This document shows positions 27,142-34,363 of a stretch of 54,568 bases of DNA, piece after piece. The stretch's first letter is position 1. The number at the start of each line of letters is the position of its first letter. Source of the stretch: Allochromatium warmingii (GTDB lineage: Bacteria > Pseudomonadota > Gammaproteobacteria > Chromatiales > Chromatiaceae); NCBI RefSeq assembly GCF_900107145.1, contig NZ_FNOW01000017.1, forward strand, positions 1-54,568, read 5' to 3'. Under the pieces are notes generated by a model, which worked only from the letters and a program-made list of their open reading frames with translations, had not been told where the DNA came from and did not search any database. Position numbers and translations under genes: made by a program.

Positions 27142-28992
27142 TTAACTGACTTTTTCCTGTGATTGTAAGCTAAAAAGCTTCATTGATTGGTTAACGAGTT
27201 GCTCTGTACGTTCATCAATATTTTTGATAGTCCATGATTCTAAATTCACTAATTCAGCATTGAGATTGAGACCATTTTTATAGCCTATAGATAGTCCGCG
27301 CTGATCGGTAAGATCGCGTTTTTCTTTAAAGCTTCTATTGCTTAAATTAGAATTAAAACCTGAAAGTGTTAAATTTCCAAGTTTATGAATATGCGTTTCT
27401 TTAAATTCTTGAGCTTTATTTTTGTCCCCATCTGCAATCATCTCTACCCAAGCATCAGGTATATTTTCACCTTGCGGGAAAATATGTTCAATACTCCATA
27501 AAAATTGTTTACTTCGTTCAGCCCAAAGATCAACCCAATTTTCTTTAGTCATACCTTGTTCAGCTAATTTACACAATATAAATCTAGCAACGTTAGCATT
27601 CTCTTTGTATATATCGCTGCTTAGTTTTTCACGAAACTCTTCATCTTCAACTGAAATTCCTAATAATTCCGAACGAATATTTTCAACAACATCGCTATTT
27701 TTATATTGAGATAGATTTTCAACGATGTTCATAAATAACCTTGTAAGGTCGCGTGTTGGCGGTTTGTCAGTCAAATTTCTGCGCACAAAAAAACTGACCA
27801 ACAAATTTATGATTTCACAAAATTGATTTATTGATAAATCTTGACGTTTTATCAATAAATACAACATCAACAAATAAGATGGAGAACCCTGAATGCGTTC
27901 AAGATCTTTGAAAGGCTTTTCTAAATTTACTAATTCATTTTCGTTATTTAATACCAAAGAATATTCGCTATTACTTAAAATTAAAGAATACCATCTGCGC
28001 CCTAACATCAAAGAATACCATCTGCTGGCATTACTCAAGTCATTTAAGTGCTGCTTAGCATTATTATCAATTAATTTTTCATATATCCAAATCAAATTAG
28101 ATCGTTTAGCGATTAATCCAAGTGGATTTTGATGGTTTTGCTTGTTTCGGAATGGTTCGTTTAGTTCGTCTTTAAACGCGTTGTAATATTGACGAAAAAA
28201 GCGTTCCTGAGTAGCATAATCATCACCAAGATTATTTAAAATGTTATTCCATATTTCAGAGTATTGTTCGAGGCTATTTTCTTCATTCTCAAGACGTGAA
28301 AGCAGTTTGTTTTTTATCAAGTCAATAGCTGTTAGCGGCATACCTCTGTTATTTAAAGATTCAAATAAAGTGTAAGCGTCAGAGTGGCTTTCAACCTCTA
28401 TTTTAACTAAGCAAGCCCTGTTTAGTTTATTGATAAAACTCATTATTAAATCCAAGCTATTTTCTAGTTCAAATTCTTGGATTCGCGAAACAAAGTAATT
28501 AAAAGCTTTGAAAAATCTTCTATTCCCAGCAAAAGCAACCGGATTAGCTTCTGCAATAAGATTAATTTTAGCTAAAATAGATTTATAGTCACTTAAGTTG
28601 TGATTTTGAATTTGTGGACTTATTCGTAAAACACCATCAAATACTAGCTTTCTTTCTATTGTGTATAAAGTATGAGAAACTTGATTTTTATCTTCATGAT
28701 TTTTTAGTGAATAATAGAGTGCTGCAAATAGCAAAGAAATTGTAGTTAAACGTTGCTGACCGTCTACAATTTCCAAATATCGAACATGAGCAAGCGCATC
28801 ATTTCCTGGGTTTATACAAATTATAGACCCAATAAAATAATCAGGATTATTTTCTAGCAAGTCATCAAAAAGGGACTCCCATTGCATTTTGCTCCAGATA
28901 TATTCTCTTTGATAGAGGGGTACTTTATAAGCAACGTTTAAGTCGATGTTAAAAATTTGTGAAATCTGGTAGTTGTTTACAATCATTGGCAT
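27142..28992 (-). CDS. DUF262/DUF1524 protein, GmrSD-like putative nuclease
   Basis: 616 residues from the first ATG (28992) after the repeat-derived extension; AAAGG lies upstream. The DUF262 part has VPLYQREYIWSKMQWESLF and the DGQQR motif (77-81) of this ParB/sulfiredoxin-like nucleotide-hydrolysing fold. The C-terminus has a DUF1524 HNH-type nuclease: EHIFPQ with His503, then GNLTL and GFNSNLSN (about 538-550). Proteins with both parts include GmrSD-type modification-dependent restriction enzymes and phage-defence effectors, so a role in attacking foreign DNA is likely. The gene is strikingly AT-rich compared with neighbours and lies between direct repeats, pointing to transfer. Its central region carries three 9-residue repeats around WYSL. 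Confidence 0.85.
   Translation of the reverse strand: MPMIVNNYQISQIFNIDLNVAYKVPLYQREYIWSKMQWESLFDDLLENNPDYFIGSIICINPGNDALAHVRYLEIVDGQQRLTTISLLFAALYYSLKNHEDKNQVSHTLYTIERKLVFDGVLRISPQIQNHNLSDYKSILAKINLIAEANPVAFAGNRRFFKAFNYFVSRIQEFELENSLDLIMSFINKLNRACLVKIEVESHSDAYTLFESLNNRGMPLTAIDLIKNKLLSRLENEENSLEQYSEIWNNILNNLGDDYATQERFFRQYYNAFKDELNEPFRNKQNHQNPLGLIAKRSNLIWIYEKLIDNNAKQHLNDLSNASRWYSLMLGRRWYSLILSNSEYSLVLNNENELVNLEKPFKDLERIQGSPSYLLMLYLLIKRQDLSINQFCEIINLLVSFFVRRNLTDKPPTRDLTRLFMNIVENLSQYKNSDVVENIRSELLGISVEDEEFREKLSSDIYKENANVARFILCKLAEQGMTKENWVDLWAERSKQFLWSIEHIFPQGENIPDAWVEMIADGDKNKAQEFKETHIHKLGNLTLSGFNSNLSNRSFKEKRDLTDQRGLSIGYKNGLNLNAELVNLESWTIKNIDERTEQLVNQSMKLFSLQSQEKVS
27956..28036. repeat. Three in-frame 27-bp tandem repeats inside the DUF262 gene
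   Basis: AAAGAATACCATCTG recurs at 27983 and 28010, and a diverged copy starts at 27956, a spacing of exactly 27 bp. In protein these read RWYSLMLG, RWYSLILS and EYSLVLN. The two inner copies are nearly identical, suggesting recent slippage. Confidence 0.75.
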
Positions 28993-29109
28993 TGTGGCAG
29001 TACCTTTGATACTATCTCGTGAAATTAAGCAGCGTAGTTTGGGTTGTGTGCCATAGGCGAAATTGACGTTAAATGACCCAATCCAAATTGTACACAACCC
29101 AACATTTTC

Positions 29110-29165
29110 CTTTCCGTAAAGGTTAGTGATTTGCAAGTGGACGGGGCGAACAGGCAACCCAACCT
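29110..29165. repeat. Dispersed/direct repeat (copy B)
   Basis: Near-identical to 27037-27092 over 56 bp (one G/A difference). It is preceded by a further arm pair, GGGTTGTGT at 29041 and ACACAACCC at 29092, giving a palindromic unit of about 60 bp. Together with copy A it brackets the DUF262 gene. Confidence 0.85.
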
Positions 29166-29225
29166 ATACGTTGCTAAGCTAGGGCTGTAACCTATTTATC
29201 TTGTTCGCCCATCGGATTCAGTATC

Positions 29226-30599
29226 GTGAAACACGCACCGTTTCAATCGCAGCTTGTATTGTTGTTCTGGTTACTCGCCGCTTTAACATTTGTTACCGTC
29301 ATATTCGTCTGGATGATGCCAACACAGGCAGCGTGGGCGGCACTGTTTGTCTTACCTGCTGTGGTTTTAGCGATGTGGGGACAGCGCATCGCAAACACCT
29401 GTCTGGCACCACTGACACACTTAAGTCAGTGTATTGAGCAGGCTCATTACGGTCAATTCACACAACAGATTGACTGCGGACAGCAGAAGGATGCGATTGC
29501 GCAGCTTTGCCGCCATATTAACGCCGTATTGACACATATCGATCCGCAAATGCGACCAACTGCGGCGGGCAGATCAGGATCCGACGACACACAGACCGCC
29601 ACCCTTGAGCGCGAACCACAATCCAATCACCTGCTTGTTCAGACCCAGCGGCTCAACGGCCCGCATCTGATCGGCAATCTCGCCATGATTCAGCAAGATC
29701 TCTCCGGCGTCAGTCAAGAAATGCAGGGCGTCTTTGATTTAGCAACCGTCACCGCACGCGAAGCCATTGATGGTCAATCCACAGTGGGTCAAGTGGTGAT
29801 TCATCTGCAAGCCATGACCATGCGTATCAATCAGGTCGCCGATGCGGTAGCGCGGCTCAATGTGCGTACTCAGGATATCAATGCCGCTGTGCAAATTATC
29901 ACCACCGTTGCCAATCAAACCAATTTGCTGGCACTCAATGCCGCCATCGAAGCGGCCCGTGCCGGTGAGGCTGGACGCGGGTTCGCAGTGGTTGCCGACG
30001 AGGTGCGTAAGCTGGCTGAAAGTAGTCGTCGCTCGTCCGAATCGATCAGCCAGATTATCAGTGAGCTACGCAGCGAGAGCGAACGAATGCTGGCCGATTC
30101 TGATGCCATGCGCGAAATTGCCGACCAATCAAGTGCGGTGATCGGCGATATGGAAGCACATTTTGGACGCTTCGCTCAGTCGGCGCGTGAAACACAGCAA
30201 CGCGCCACCTATACCCGTGATATGGGATTTGGTACCCTAGTTAAAGTCGATCACATGCTTTATAAACAACATGCATATATGGCTATTTTTACCAATGGCC
30301 GTGAATCGGAGCATGTCAAAGCAATTGAGGTGGATCATCACACCTGTCGCTTAGGGCGTTGGTATGACACCGTTGGACGTGAATATTTCGGCCAGACTCA
30401 GGCCTATAACGCGATGAATGTTTCGCATAAACGTGTCCATGAAAATGTGCATCAATTTATTCCTTTATTAGACGGGAAGGACGCGATATCTCCGGACACG
30501 CAAGCGATTATTCTGCAAGCGATGCGGGCTACGGAAGAAGCGAGTTCACAAGTCATGCGTCACATTGATCGCATGATTGCCGAACGGTATGACCATTAG
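29226..30599 (+). CDS. Chemoreceptor with C-terminal zinc-binding (CZB) domain
   Basis: 457 residues from GTG at 29226. Two N-terminal membrane helices (about 8-30 and 36-54) separated by only a few residues leave no periplasmic sensor. A HAMP-like stretch is followed by the signalling tip ([30 protein letters not shown]). The C-terminal 110 residues are a CZB domain: [19 protein letters not shown] and [10 protein letters not shown] supply the His/Cys ligands that bind zinc. Known CZB receptors sense zinc or hypochlorous acid through the zinc-Cys switch in the cytoplasm. The gene stands alone between repeats, away from the che cluster. Confidence 0.92.
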   Translation: MKHAPFQSQLVLLFWLLAALTFVTVIFVWMMPTQAAWAALFVLPAVVLAMWGQRIANTCLAPLTHLSQCIEQAHYGQFTQQIDCGQQKDAIAQLCRHINAVLTHIDPQMRPTAAGRSGSDDTQTATLEREPQSNHLLVQTQRLNGPHLIGNLAMIQQDLSGVSQEMQGVFDLATVTAREAIDGQSTVGQVVIHLQAMTMRINQVADAVARLNVRTQDINAAVQIITTVANQTNLLALNAAIEAARAGEAGRGFAVVADEVRKLAESSRRSSESISQIISELRSESERMLADSDAMREIADQSSAVIGDMEAHFGRFAQSARETQQRATYTRDMGFGTLVKVDHMLYKQHAYMAIFTNGRESEHVKAIEVDHHTCRLGRWYDTVGREYFGQTQAYNAMNVSHKRVHENVHQFIPLLDGKDAISPDTQAIILQAMRATEEASSQVMRHIDRMIAERYDH

Positions 30600-30601
30600 C
30601 T

Positions 30602-30677
30602 ACGTAGGTTGGGTTGCCTGTGCGCGAATGTTGGTCATTTGAAAGTGGCTGGGATAATCAGGCAATCCAACCTACGT
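30602..30677. repeat. Palindromic dispersed repeat (76 bp) after the CZB receptor gene
   Basis: Arms ACGTAGGTTGGGTTGCCTG (30602-30620) and CAGGCAATCCAACCTACGT (30659-30677) are complementary apart from one base. The arm sequence matches the ends of the repeats at 27092 and 29165. It has the form of a small non-coding mobile or REP-like element; no gene inside. Confidence 0.8.
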
Positions 30678-30685
30678 TGCTGTAT

Positions 30686-30707
30686 CAAAACGAAGCTCCA
30701 GCTTCGT
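30686..30707 (-). terminator. Probable rho-independent terminator of hypCDE
   Basis: On the minus strand ACGAAGCT-GG-AGCTTCGT forms a perfect 8-bp stem (30707-30690) followed by TTTGATAC, about 18 bases after the hypE stop. The loop is only two bases as written, so the real stem is slightly shorter. A sister hairpin of different sequence lies at 47721-47746. Confidence 0.5.
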
Positions 30708-30724
30708 AACCAAAGAAAATCCAC

Positions 30725-31780
30725 TTAACAAATCCGTGGCAATTGCTCCCCAGTGAGCCAATCCAGCAACCGCTCGCCACCAAAGCGCGTGCGCAGTTGT
30801 ACAAAATGCAGTGGATCGGCGACCACCTCGCCAATAATTGCTGCTTGCGTTCCGAGTGGATGACGCCGCATCGTCGCTAAGAGCGTTTCAGCCTGTGCTG
30901 CCGGACAGATCGCCACTAATTTACCTTCATTGGCGCTATACAGCGGATCGAGTCCGAGTAATTCACAGGCAGCAATCACAGCCGGTTGCAGCGGAATCGC
31001 CGCTTCATGGATCCGCATTCCAACACCTGATTGGTGCGCCAGTTCATTGAGCGTGGTTGCCAAGCCGCCTCGGGTCGGATCGCGCAGACAATGAATCTCC
31101 GGCACCGCCGCGATCATGTCAGCGACCAAGCCATGCAGCGCGGCAGAATCCGACTGAAGCACGGTCTCAAATCCCAGATGTGCCCGTTGTGACAGAATGG
31201 CGATGCCGTGATCGCCCAGCGTGCCGTTAATCAAGATCGCATCGCCCGGACGCGCTTGATCGCCAGAAATCAGGAGTCCATCCGGCACAACGCCGATGCC
31301 GGTGGTGGTGATAAACACGCCGTCGCCCTTACCGCGTTCGACGACCTTCGTATCTCCAGTCACCACCGCAACGCCAGCGTCACGCGCCGCTTGCGCTAGG
31401 CTGGCGACAATGCGGGCGAGATCGGCGAGCGGTAAGCCTTCTTCGAGAATAAAACTGGCAGCCAGATGCAGCGGGCGGGCACCGGACATGGCGACATCGT
31501 TAATCGTGCCGTGAACGGCGAGTGAGCCAATATCCCCGCCCGGAAAAAACAGCGGCGCGACCACATGCGCATCCGTGCTCATCACCAAGCGCCCGGGCGG
31601 AACGCTGAACAGCGCCTGATCGTTGCCCTGCGCCAGCCATTCATTAGCGAACGCCGGTTTGAACAGCGTGTCGAGCAACTGCGCAGTGGCGCGACCGCCT
31701 GCGCCGTGCGTGAGGTCGATGCGACCATGTACGAGATCGAGCGGCGCGGTGGGCGCTGGTGACAATGGGGTCAGAGTCAT
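30725..31780 (-). CDS. hypE: Hydrogenase maturation protein HypE (carbamoyl dehydratase)
   Basis: 351 residues from ATG at 31780, two bases after the hypD stop; a TTG six bases earlier overlaps it. An AIR-synthase-like fold: GRIDLTHGAGGRATAQLL, GDIGSLAVHGTINDVAMSGA, VTGDTKVVERGKGDG and DPTRGGLATTLNELA. The protein ends in PRIC, whose C-terminal Cys carries the thiocarbamate that HypE dehydrates to thiocyanate, the source of the cyanide ligands of [NiFe]-hydrogenase. HypF, which supplies the carbamoyl group, and the hydrogenase structural genes are not in the window. Confidence 0.96.
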   Translation of the reverse strand: MTLTPLSPAPTAPLDLVHGRIDLTHGAGGRATAQLLDTLFKPAFANEWLAQGNDQALFSVPPGRLVMSTDAHVVAPLFFPGGDIGSLAVHGTINDVAMSGARPLHLAASFILEEGLPLADLARIVASLAQAARDAGVAVVTGDTKVVERGKGDGVFITTTGIGVVPDGLLISGDQARPGDAILINGTLGDHGIAILSQRAHLGFETVLQSDSAALHGLVADMIAAVPEIHCLRDPTRGGLATTLNELAHQSGVGMRIHEAAIPLQPAVIAACELLGLDPLYSANEGKLVAICPAAQAETLLATMRRHPLGTQAAIIGEVVADPLHFVQLRTRFGGERLLDWLTGEQLPRIC

Positions 31781-31782
31781 AA

Positions 31783-32916
31783 TCAAGTCTCAGCAGCAGC
31801 GGTCGGTGCTAGATAAGCGCGATGTGTCCAGTAGGCGGCGCACGCGCCCTCAGAGGACACCATGCACGCGCCGATAGGATGATCTGGGGTGCAGGCGCTG
31901 CCGAACAGTCGGCACTGTGTCGGCTCTTTCAGCCCGCGCAAAATCGCTGGACAGTCACAGCCGGACGGCTCAGGTGCGGTGATGACGCTGACCGGAAAGC
32001 GGCGCTCGGCGTCAAAATCGGCGTAGTCAGCGGCGAGCGCCAGCACACTGTCCGGCAAAAAACCCAGTCCGCGCCATTCAAAACTCGAACGGATCACGAA
32101 CACCCGCGCCATCAGCTCACGCGCCCGCAGATTGCCCGCTGCGCTCACGGCGCGGCGATACTGATTTTCGACCACGCAGCGCCCAGCATTAAGCTGACGC
32201 ACCAGCATCAGCGCCGCCTGCATGACATCGAGCGGCTCAAATCCGGCGATCACGACTGGCACATGAAAGTCTCGCGGCACGCATTCATAGGGCGCGGTGC
32301 CAATAATCGTGCTCACATGCGACGGGCCGAGAATGCCATCCAGCGGCATAGCGTGTTCGAGCGATGGGGTCAGAATCGCCCGCAGTGCTGGCGGGGTCAG
32401 CACATGATTGCAGAGCACGGAGAGATTCTTGAGCTGCAACGCCCGCGCCTGTTCGAGGAGCACGGCGGTCGGCGGGGTGGTGGTCTCAAAGCCGATGGCG
32501 AGAAACACAATCTGGCGGTGAGGTTCCGTGCGGGCGATCTGCAACACATCTTGAGTTGAGTAGATCATGCGCACATCCGCGCCCGCTGCTTTCGCCTTGA
32601 GCAGCGTCTGACGGCCGCTTGCTGGGACGCGCAGCAGATCGCCGTAGGTGCAGAGCGTCACATCATATTCATGCAGCAGAGCAAGCGCCTGATCGAGTCG
32701 CGCCATCGGCAGCACGCACACCGGACAGCCGGGGCCATGCACAAAGCGCAGATTAGGCGGCATCAACTGCTGCACACCATAGCGGAAGATCGCGTGGGTG
32801 TGGCCGCCGCAAAATTCCATCAGCCGATAGCTGCGCGACGGATCGACCTCGGCGGCGATGGTTTGCGCAAGCTGATGCGCAAGATGTTGATCGCGGAATT
32901 CGGTGACGTATTTCAT
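31783..32916 (-). CDS. hypD: Hydrogenase maturation protein HypD
   Basis: 377 residues. MEFCGGHTHAIFRYG and VHGPGCPVCVLP near the N-terminus hold the Cys residues for cyanide and iron handling; the C-terminal CDCPAILRG, CRLFGSACTPDHPIGACMV and GACAAYW supply the [4Fe-4S] ligands. With HypC it forms the scaffold on which Fe(CN)2CO is assembled. The ATG overlaps the hypC stop (ATGA) and hypE follows two bases after its own stop, so hypC-D-E form one operon. Confidence 0.96.
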   Translation of the reverse strand: MKYVTEFRDQHLAHQLAQTIAAEVDPSRSYRLMEFCGGHTHAIFRYGVQQLMPPNLRFVHGPGCPVCVLPMARLDQALALLHEYDVTLCTYGDLLRVPASGRQTLLKAKAAGADVRMIYSTQDVLQIARTEPHRQIVFLAIGFETTTPPTAVLLEQARALQLKNLSVLCNHVLTPPALRAILTPSLEHAMPLDGILGPSHVSTIIGTAPYECVPRDFHVPVVIAGFEPLDVMQAALMLVRQLNAGRCVVENQYRRAVSAAGNLRARELMARVFVIRSSFEWRGLGFLPDSVLALAADYADFDAERRFPVSVITAPEPSGCDCPAILRGLKEPTQCRLFGSACTPDHPIGACMVSSEGACAAYWTHRAYLAPTAAAET

Positions 32917-33167
32917 GCCGTGCTCGAATCGTTATCCAGCAGCCGCGCCATTTCGGCCATCAGCCGCAGCGTTTCCTGCGCCTCGTCCGCGCTCAGGGTG
33001 CTCAGGGCATAGCCGACATGCACTAACACATAGTCACCGACGGCTACTTCGGGCACCAGCGCAATCGAAATCTCACGCGATACGCCACCGAGATCGACCT
33101 GTGCGGTATCAATCGCCGGATCAATCTGGGTGCGGGCCGTGATGCGGGCGGGAATGGCGAGACACAT
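32913..33167 (-). CDS. hypC: Hydrogenase maturation chaperone HypC
   Basis: 84 residues. MCLAIPARI places the essential Cys at position 2, and VAVGDYVLVHVGYALS is the family hallmark. HypC carries the iron centre between HypD and the hydrogenase large subunit. AGGAGC lies upstream of the ATG at 33167. It opens the hypC-D-E operon; no clear sigma-70 or sigma-54 promoter was found in the 120-bp divergent region. Confidence 0.95.
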   Translation of the reverse strand: MCLAIPARITARTQIDPAIDTAQVDLGGVSREISIALVPEVAVGDYVLVHVGYALSTLSADEAQETLRLMAEMARLLDNDSSTA

Positions 33168-33236
33168 CGCTCAAGCTCCTGTCAAAGATTCAGATTTGGC
33201 GTGGGTTGTCAGATTGGATGGGATCGGACATGCTGT

Positions 33237-33265
33237 TTGACTCAACAGTTTCCTGTCTTTATTTA
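33237..33265 (+). promoter_or_regulatory. Putative sigma-70 promoter of the methyltransferase gene
   Basis: TTGACT (33237-33242), a 17-bp spacer and TATTTA (33260-33265) lie 26 bp before the methyltransferase start. Hexamers and spacing are close to consensus. Confidence 0.55.
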
Positions 33266-33290
33266 GCGCCTCAGAGCCACGCCATTCTTT

Positions 33291-33878
33291 ATGCTAACCC
33301 CCGACCACCTCGCCACGCTCCGCCGCGATCTTGAATTTTCTGCCCAGCTTGCGGGCCGCACGCTCAATTTTTGCAGCACTTGGGGGCTATTTTCACCGCG
33401 AGACATCGACGACGGCACGCGGCTGCTGCTCGATCATCTGGACATTGCGCCGACTGATGATTGCTTGGATCTCGGCTGCGGTTATGGCCCGATTGGTCTG
33501 ACCTTAGCGGCGCTCGCGCCACAGGGCCGCACGCTGTTGGTTGATAAAGATTTTGTCGCGGTCGAATACGCCAACCGCAATGCGCAACGCAATCGCTTGA
33601 CCAATGCTGAAGCGCAGTTAAGCAACGGCTTTGACCAGATTGACCGCGAGCGCCGCTTTGACCTGATTGCCAGCAATGTTCCGGCTAAAGTTGGCAAAGA
33701 ACTGCTGGCGCTGCTATTACACGATGCTCATGCACGCTTGCGTCCGGGCGGGCGGCTGTATCTGGTGACCATCAACGGCTTGCGCCAATACATGAAGCGC
33801 AATCTGACCGACGTGTTTGGCAATTATGACAAGCTCAAACAGGGCGCACATTACACGGTGGCATTAGCGAAGCGGTGA
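33291..33878 (+). CDS. RsmC-like class I SAM-dependent methyltransferase
   Basis: 195 residues, a single methyltransferase domain. LDLGCGYGPIGLTLA is the SAM-binding motif I, TLLVDKDFVAVEYANRN the acidic loop, and RFDLIASNVPAKVGKELL the region where N6- or N2-methyltransferases of the RsmC group have NPP. Here it reads NVPA, a variant also compatible with a purine-methylating enzyme. It lacks the N-terminal duplicate domain of true RsmC, so it may be a short rRNA or small-molecule methyltransferase. Divergent from hypC; no operon partner. Confidence 0.8.
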   Translation: MLTPDHLATLRRDLEFSAQLAGRTLNFCSTWGLFSPRDIDDGTRLLLDHLDIAPTDDCLDLGCGYGPIGLTLAALAPQGRTLLVDKDFVAVEYANRNAQRNRLTNAEAQLSNGFDQIDRERRFDLIASNVPAKVGKELLALLLHDAHARLRPGGRLYLVTINGLRQYMKRNLTDVFGNYDKLKQGAHYTVALAKR

Positions 33879-33920
33879 CAGAGCAGTTAGCTTTTAGCCG
33901 CCAGCGGAAATGCTTTAATT

Positions 33921-34008
33921 AGACAGGATGAACAGGATTTTTAAGACTAACCGGATAAAAACACCTATTTAATCCGGTCAATCCTGTGAAATCCTGTTAA
34001 TCCTGTCT
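33921..34008. repeat. Palindromic ACAGGATTAACAGGAT-type repeat
   Basis: AGACAGGATGAACAGGATTT on the left pairs with AATCCTGTTAATCCTGTCT on the right, with an inner ACCGGAT/ATCCGGT pair. The same family fills 47673-47821 and leaves a fragment near 48894-48918. No gene inside. Confidence 0.8.
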
Positions 34009-34048
34009 ATTCATGAATTGGCTATTAGTCGCCTAAAAACGCTGGCAG

Positions 34049-34363
34049 CTACTCTTGATCCAACTGCTCCACCAGCTTGGCGCATCCAGCCGCATCACTG
34101 ACCCATTCGATCTCAGTTTGCATCGGCACTGAGGTACCCTGAGCACGAATATGCGCGATGCTGGTTGCGACCACGGCATCGAGTGCGGCAGTCTCCAACG
34201 TCCCCTGCTTGCGGGCGGTTTCAACAGCGAGACACACGCCCGCCTGAGTGCCCACCAGCATTCCGCTGGCCGCGCCGATGCCCCAGCCAAATCCGAGCGT
34301 CATCACGCCGCCGAAGGACGCCCCGACCAGGATTGAGATGATGACTACAACGGTGGTTCGCAT
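34049..34363 (-). CDS. Small membrane protein with Gly-rich segment, function unknown
   Basis: 104 residues from ATG at 34363. The first 50 residues are hydrophobic and Gly-rich (VVVIISILVGASFGGVMTLG, GWGIGAASGMLVGTQAG), either a signal peptide plus membrane helix or a hairpin of two helices, like Gly-zipper proteins. The rest is soluble (WVSDAAGCAKLVEQLDQE). No family recognised. Its ATG overlaps the ATG of the divergent slt gene within the palindrome CATG at 34361-34364, so at least one start or promoter must lie inside the other gene. A longer in-frame extension lies wholly antisense to slt and was not used. Confidence 0.55.
   Translation of the reverse strand: MRTTVVVIISILVGASFGGVMTLGFGWGIGAASGMLVGTQAGVCLAVETARKQGTLETAALDAVVATSIAHIRAQGTSVPMQTEIEWVSDAAGCAKLVEQLDQE

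Noticed and set aside
27956-28036. Possible CRISPR or minisatellite array
   Set aside because: Only three contiguous 27-bp units without spacers and in frame with the DUF262 protein; no cas genes nearby.
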